Positions 16,547 through 21,894 of a DNA stretch of 21,894 nt are shown here, piece by piece. A program made the position numbers and the translations under genes. How positions within the stretch are numbered: position 1 is the first letter of the stretch; each line of letters begins with the position of its first letter. The DNA comes from Chromera velia. Lineage: Eukaryota; Sar; Chromeraceae. Below the pieces are notes generated by a model that saw only the letters and a program-made list of their open reading frames with translations, was not told the origin of the DNA and searched no databases. The stretch lies in NCBI GenBank assembly GCA_018398765.1, contig JAHBMJ010000863.1:1-21894 (forward strand), read 5' to 3'.

Positions 16547-19500
16547 CCTCCCTCTCTCTCGGAAAGAGAGGGAAGAGGATAAAACAAATTTGCCTGCCCG
16601 TTTCCGATTCTTGCTTCCTGTCTGCCTCTTCGGCTGCACCGTTTCTGTGCTTGTCTCCTTCAAATGCCCGGATTGCTGCAGGATGCGCGTGCCACCGCCC
16701 TCTCTGCCCACTTCTACGACTCGAAGGTCCACCTGCTCCCTCTGCCTGCACCGCCCTCACACGCCACTTCAACCTCAACAACAACCGGAGAGGACACGGA
16801 GGAAGGAGGGGGGGGATACGAAGGGATCTCGCCCTCCTCTCCCAGAAGCCCTGTCGGAAGGGCTGAAGAGGCACAGGACAAGAACAACGAATTAAGATCT
16901 CGTACTGCTAGGCAGTCCTCGAGGACACACAAACGACATACGGGACCTCCATGGATGCGCACGTCGAGGTTGGTCATGCAAGCAGTTCGACGCTTTTTCT
17001 TTATTCTGCTCTTGAGCGCTCTCATGGGCATGTGGCTGTCTCTCCTGCCTGCCCTTTCCTTTTCGCAGTCTAGGCTTTTGCTCCGCGTGTCCGTTTTGAA
17101 ATTCTGCCCCTACTTGCCAAGGAAATTTGCTTTTCACGGTTCTGTCTTCCTTCCTGTGCGTCCCATTCTGCCATTAAATTCCCCCTCTGCCTCCCGACAG
17201 GTATCTTGTTCTCGACAGTGCGGGGGGAGGTGCTGTGCGTCGGTTCGAGGCTACACTGAGCTCCCCCGGCCCTGGAGGCGGAGGTGCAGGAGGCGGGGGG
17301 GACCAGGAGCAGAGGGAAAGGGATAGAGGGGAGAAGGAGAAGAAGGACAAGGAGAGAATTCGACCCAAGGAGACGGTCATCTTCGTGGCAGAATTGCCTA
17401 TCAGTCAGTCAGTCAGTCAGTCAGTCAGTCAGATCGGCATCATCATCTGAGTTTGCAGCGATAGTTGATGCAAGTCATGAATGCAGGTATCTAACAGGTT
17501 TTCGTGTCCTGGTCGCTCCTTTTTTCTCCGCATGACTGGGACTGAAAGATGTGTTTTTTTTCTTCGTTTCATTGTGAGAATGTTCTTGCGACAACGACTT
17601 CCTACGTTCGTGTCTTCTTTCTTTCTTTCTTCTTTTTTTTTTTGCAGCCGTGCCCTCACGATACCTGAACAGGTCCGTCTCCACTTCTCCCTCCCTGAAT
17701 TGCCCTTCCTTTCTTCATGAGGGCCTGGAGGGACCTTTCCTATGGATTTCTGTTGACGTTCCCTGTGAATCAGTCAATTCGATTTACACACCAAATCTTT
17801 TTTTCCTCGTCCCTGCGTGCCAATCTCTTCTTTTCTTTTCTTTTATTTTATTTTCGTCACCCGTCCATAAAGGCCCGGTCGGATAGCCATGCAGAGAGGT
17901 GGGCAGACAGGTAAATATCCAAACAAACAAAACATTCGACCAAGAAAAGACGGGAGACAGGCGGGAGCGCTCGGTCTCTCTCGGTGTATTCAACTTTTTT
18001 CTTGACGCCTCCTTCCTCTGGAGCGACCCCGCATGCTTCACACATGCATGAACAGCACATTGATTATTGAATGAATGAGTGATCTGATGCGCCTTTGAAT
18101 GTGGGAACAAACTGCGTGTGTCGCAACATATATGCGCAGACCCTTATGGCTGGAAGTTCGCCTCTCCCTGGGTCATCCGAGGAGCCAGGAGGGGGGGAAT
18201 TTGAGGCTCAGGGGAACACAGGCCGTTCAGAGCATTCGGAGTCCTGTTGCAGATCCGCAGCAGCAGAAGGAAAACGAAAAAGAGCCGGAGGGAGAGGCAG
18301 ACCAGAGAAGACTCTCTGGGTAAGCGAAAGGGAAAACGGACGCAATGAAGGAATGAGCCGGTCGAAACGGAGTGTCTGTCGGGGGTGAATCTCTGACGTA
18401 GCTTCTCTCTCGTTCACTTCTGTTGAATGCGGTGCGAAAGTTGTTGTGCCTCTACTTCTGCCAGGCAAGCGGGAGGGAGGGCGATTGAGTGTGCGCGTGC
18501 GTCCGTGTATGAGTGAGTGAGCGTATTGGTGAGCGAGGCTCTGTGTGAATATTTGTCCGTGGGTGTGGTGAGTGAGCGAGTGAGTGAGTAATTGACTGAG
18601 TGAGTGTAAGTGTGAGTGAGCGAGTGAGTAAGTGACTGAGTGAGTGTAAGTGTGAGTGAGTGAGTGAGTGAGTGAGTGAGTGAGTGTGTGAGTGAGTGAG
18701 TGAGTGAGTGAGTGAGTGAGTGTGATGGTGAAACGTGACGGTGAGTGTGAGTGTACGTGTTTGCAGGGCCCGCGCGGCTGTGCGCAGTTCCCCCCTCGGG
18801 TCTCTCCTCATGAAGGGTGACACGACGGCTGCACTCTTGGCGACTGGGTCTCTCTCTCCTGCATCTGGAGGGGGCACAGGGGCTGTTGGGGAGGGGGAAG
18901 GTGGAGGGAGGAGCGCAGCCTGTGGAAGTGCCGTGGGGCTAGACGACGTCCAGAGGGCGATCGACGAGATTCTTCGAAAAACAAGAACAGGGGTCCGTTT
19001 TGCGTTTGCACATGTATTTCTCTTCTCTCTCTCTCTCTCCCTTCGAGGTTTGGCGCCGAGGTCAAAAAGGGTTGAGAGACCCCCGCAGAATGCACAGGAG
19101 GTGTTTCGTCATGCAGCGGTTTTGACTGAGTGATGCAGAGGAAGATTGGTGGTTGGACCCCAACAAAGCTGTTGGATCGATTGATGTATGAGACGATAGT
19201 CGCTATTTTTCGCTTCGTACGCTTGAATCGATGAATTGATGTCGAAGCAGCTGGTCGCGTGATTCATTTGCTGACTCTTTGTCTTTCTCTTTCTCTGCCT
19301 GTGAGTGAGTTGATGCAGAAGTATGGAGACAGAGTGCCAGAGGAAGGCGAGTACAAGAGGCACCCGCTCCCTTCCTACCCTGCGGTGATGTCTTCAGTCC
19401 ACCAGACAGCGACTCCTGGAAGCTCCCTTTTCAAAATCAGAACAGGAACAGGAGGAGCCGGAGGGAGAACCGCGGCGGCCTCTCTGCCTAGAGGTACTCA

Positions 19501-19560
19501 CTTCCGGCCTCCCTTTCTTTCCTGCCTGCCCAGAACCTCCGCTCTCTCTCTCTCTCTCTC

Positions 19561-19601
<41 letters not shown>

Positions 19602-19995
19602 GTGTGTGTTTGTGTTGGTTTGGAACTTGATGCTGGGCGTTTCGGTTTTGTCACCACCGCCGTCTGTTTCCTCTCCGCTCTAGCTCTGTTTCTGTCTTTA
19701 CCCATCCATCTATTTACCTGTCTACCGCTCTGCCTATCTTCTTGCCTTTCTGTTTCCAGACGACCAGTCTCCTGTGGGAAGAGCATGGAGTTCTTCTGGT
19801 GATGCTGGTGGGTCTGGACGGTGCCTCGATCTTCTCTCCTCTGTTGACCCTTCATTCTGCGACCACAGAGGAGCCTGGGACCTCATCGCTCTGTGCTCGT
19901 GCTCGGAAGTCGTCAGGGTCAGTAGGGGACCCGTACATGGGAGGAAATGCATCACAGAGGGGGGTGGACTAGAGCCATACATGGTCTACCTCTGT

Positions 19996-20038
<43 letters not shown>

Positions 20039-21894
20039 GATCCGAGCGTCTTGGGATCCTTTGGAGATCTTGTTTGCATTCCCACTCTGTTGCTTTTGTT
20101 ACTTTTTCGATTTCTTCGATGCGTTCTGTGGCCTTCCCCCCCCCTCCTCTTCCTTCTGACTTCCTCCTTTCTGCACCGATCTGCCTGCAGAACCTGACGA
20201 GTGCAGCCACGGGGATGGAGGACTATCGAATGAAATTCCTCCAGCTGCCCCTCACCGTGTCGCCTGCACTGAACCTTTTTGTGGAATGCAAGAGGGGTGA
20301 GGCAGCAATGAGGGCACTCTCGAGGCTGCAGGAGAGGGAACTCGGGGGCGAGGAGAGAGAGAGATCTTCTGCTGTTGGATCCAGGGAGGCAGAGAGGGAG
20401 CGGGAGGTCATGCTGGTGAAGATGCCCCCCTGCAGCGGGGCAGATGAGGAAGCTACCGAGAGGGCATGGCTAGACTTACGTTTTGACAACAAAGCAGGTG
20501 AGTAAGTGATTGACTGACTCAGTGAGTGAGTTAGTGAGTGAGTGAGTGGGTTGGTCGAGTTATCCAACCCTCAAGGATAGAATGAAGGAGGGAAGAAATT
20601 GAACGATGGGTCGGTACTTGGGTTCGATTTCATAAAAGAAGAAAGGAACGAAGAAAGGAAGCAAGAGGGAAAACTACCCTTTCCAGATTTTTTCGATGAA
20701 AAATTTAGAAAGCCGCCTATCCACGCTTATGAAAAGCTAATCCGCCCTGCCAGCCTTTTTTGCGAGAAAAAGAAAAGAGACTCGAGGGAACTCACGAGCG
20801 AGTGAGGATACCCAAAGAAGTCTGATGAAATGTCGAGATCAAAAGAAGTTAAGCACGTCACATCAGGCAGCAATTGCCTGGAAGTGAGAAGGGAATATTT
20901 GCGAGGGCGTAAGTCAAAGGAGACGGCTGGAGAGCTCTTGCAGTGGCACACTCAACTCAGATTATCAACCCCCCCTTTTGTTTTGACAGACAGGCGTTTT
21001 CTTCTGATCTGTCTGATGCATTTAGTTGCTTTCTTTTGTCTTTCTTTTGGTTGTCCTGAGCCCCTCCATATTTTTGTAACACTGGCACTCCACCTTTCTT
21101 GCCAGCTGAAGTGTGCACAGGCAGTTCCCGGATTCTATCTGCGTTTTTTGCTTCAATTTACTCGACGACTATCTGTCTTATTGCATATTTGCAGACGGTT
21201 ACAAGATCGTGATTGAAGACTTGGAGCTCCGATCCCCCCATGCTGCCATGCTCACGCCGCCCCCTCCTAGCTTCCCTCCCCCTCCCCTTCCCCTCTGCCT
21301 TGGTCCCCGCAGAGGGATTTCCCTTCTGTTCCCTGTTGTGTTGAACAAACACCAATTTCCCTGCGTGATTGATGGAGACAACGCCATGAGAGTCACACCG
21401 ACGGTGCTTGTAGGAGGAGTGAAGCAGAGCGAAGACAGAGGAGACTTTCGGGAAAGGGGTGTGGGTGTGAAGGAGAAAGAGGACCTCGTTCAAGTCGCCT
21501 TTGCATTTTGCGTCAAGTGGTCAGTCTCTCAAACAATCTAGCTCATCAGTCAGATCAAACCTTTTGTGCTGAGCATAATGAGCAATTCAAATCTTCGATG
21601 CCCTCAGTCTCTCTCTTTTCTGTCTTTTACTTGTGATTGCTTCTTTGACGCCTATGCGAATCAATAAGTGATTCATTGTCGTTTAGTTTGCTCATTTGTC
21701 TGTGAGTCTGAGTGTCTGAATTTGGGTCCGCTTGGGTGTTTGTTTGTTGCCACATTCTGTATTCTGTGCATGCAGGCGTTTCGACACTCCTCCCTCTGCC
21801 CGTCTCCCCGCAATCTACCAGCAATTCATTGCGAAGGGAGGCCTTCCCAGAAAGGGGGCCCTGGCGGTGGACCTCCAGGGTCAGCAGGGGGGGG
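15613..21894 (+). CDS. TRAPPC13: TRAPPC13-like TRAPP complex subunit, at least 11 exons, 3' partial
   Basis: Phase-consistent exons: 15613-16134, 16682-16968, 17201-17403, 17648-17672 (25-nt micro-exon, least certain), 18140-18319, 18767-19013 (or -18990), 19319-19493, 19760-19917, 20191-20497, 21195-21519 and 21776 to the window end. All are GT-AG. Family resemblance (TRAPPC13/DUF974, a TRAPP vesicle-tethering subunit in ER-Golgi traffic): IFLGEQLCVFVII near residue 42, matching the 'IFLGE..' strand; RLRMQIDVVDKDARA; WDLIALCSCSEVV, like the family's 'H-I-L-V-C-x-V' strand; then YRMKFLQLPLTVSPALNLFV and WLDLRFDN, matching the 'F-R-K-F-F-K-F...P-L-x-V' and 'LEAQIQN' blocks; then IVIEDLELRSP and VAFAFCVKWRFD, like the C-terminal 'I-V-W' strand. 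At ~750 residues so far it is much longer than animal TRAPPC13 (~420), owing to Gly/Ser/Glu-rich inserts. Motif matching is from memory; exons are not transcript-supported. Confidence 0.72.
16513..16560. repeat. (CT)n tract in TRAPPC13 intron 1
   Basis: A CT/CCCT run about 120 nt upstream of the exon 2 acceptor. On the sense strand it is pyrimidine, so it may add to the polypyrimidine tract. Confidence 0.9.
17401..17431 (+). repeat. (CAGT)n array at the exon 3 donor of TRAPPC13
   Basis: About seven and a half TCAG units directly follow the last clear codons of exon 3 (GAATTGCCTATC). GT occurs every four bases (17404, 17408 ... 17428). Using the first GT gives the phase needed by exon 4. Confidence 0.9.
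18495..18722 (+). repeat. (GTGA)n array in TRAPPC13 intron 5
   Basis: Degenerate then nearly perfect GAGT/GTGA tandem repeats (cleanest at 18650-18722) end about 44 nt before the exon 6 acceptor. The array consists of dozens of overlapping GTGAGT hexamers, which is the strong 5' splice-site consensus. Confidence 0.93.
19538..19612. repeat. (CT)n-(GT)n microsatellite in TRAPPC13 intron 7
   Basis: A CT run to about 19561, then TGTATG and a GT run with a single C interruption to about 19610. It starts about 45 nt inside the intron. Confidence 0.95.
20000..20034. repeat. (CT)n microsatellite in TRAPPC13 intron 8
   Basis: About 15 CT units. The reading frame stays open straight through intron 8, so this intron could in principle be retained without a stop. 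Confidence 0.9.
20498..20550 (+). repeat. GTGA/GACT tetranucleotide array at the intron 9 donor
   Basis: The donor GTGAGT of exon 9 is the first unit of a degenerate GTGA/GACT/GAGT array extending about 50 nt into the intron. Confidence 0.85.

Noticed and set aside
1-21894. CRISPR arrays, bacterial operons, riboswitches, rRNA genes
   Set aside because: None seen. The repeats are simple-sequence arrays without spacers, and the genes are eukaryotic and spliced.

Overview
This window is nuclear DNA of a eukaryote. Its genes are split by GT-AG introns, there are no bacterial operons, and it carries very many simple-sequence repeats and one LTR retrotransposon. The gene set is RPL8, a macro-domain protein and a TRAPPC13-type protein. 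Together with the microsatellite load and intron style, this fits an alveolate alga such as a chromerid. That assignment is an inference; no organellar or rRNA marker is present to settle it.

Layout. (1) About 176-3494, minus strand: an intron-rich gene for an unrecognised coiled-coil, acidic/lysine-rich protein that runs off the left edge. (2) 3495-4122: divergent promoter. (3) 4123-5442, plus: RPL8 (uL2), four exons. (4) 5443-6929: no gene, pyrimidine-rich microsatellites. (5) About 6930-12400: an AT-rich island, unlike its GC-richer flanks, holding a 3.05-kb LTR retrotransposon (7080-10128) with two 255-bp LTRs, a 5-bp target duplication ACTAG, an initiator-Met-tRNA-like primer site and a polypurine tract, but no recognisable pol gene. 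The rest of the island is gene-free and holds a degenerate hexamer minisatellite. (6) 12401-14089: no gene; a 530-bp compound microsatellite that is almost pure purine on the plus strand. (7) 14090-14941, minus: an uninterrupted macro-domain gene. (8) 14942-15612: a second divergent promoter. (9) 15613 to the right edge, plus: a TRAPPC13-like gene in at least eleven exons, truncated by the window end.

The genes form two head-to-head pairs (unknown/RPL8 and macro/TRAPPC13) separated by the island. They do not form a shared pathway: RPL8 is a ribosome component, the macro protein probably binds or processes ADP-ribose, and TRAPPC13 is a TRAPP vesicle-tethering subunit.

The most interesting items are the retrotransposon (non-canonical CG...CG ends, gag-like only, interrupted frames, duplicated polypurine-tract block) and the intrusion of donor-like tetranucleotide arrays (GTCA/GTGA) into TRAPPC13 splice sites, including one donor lying in a (CAGT)n array where each GT gives a different reading frame.
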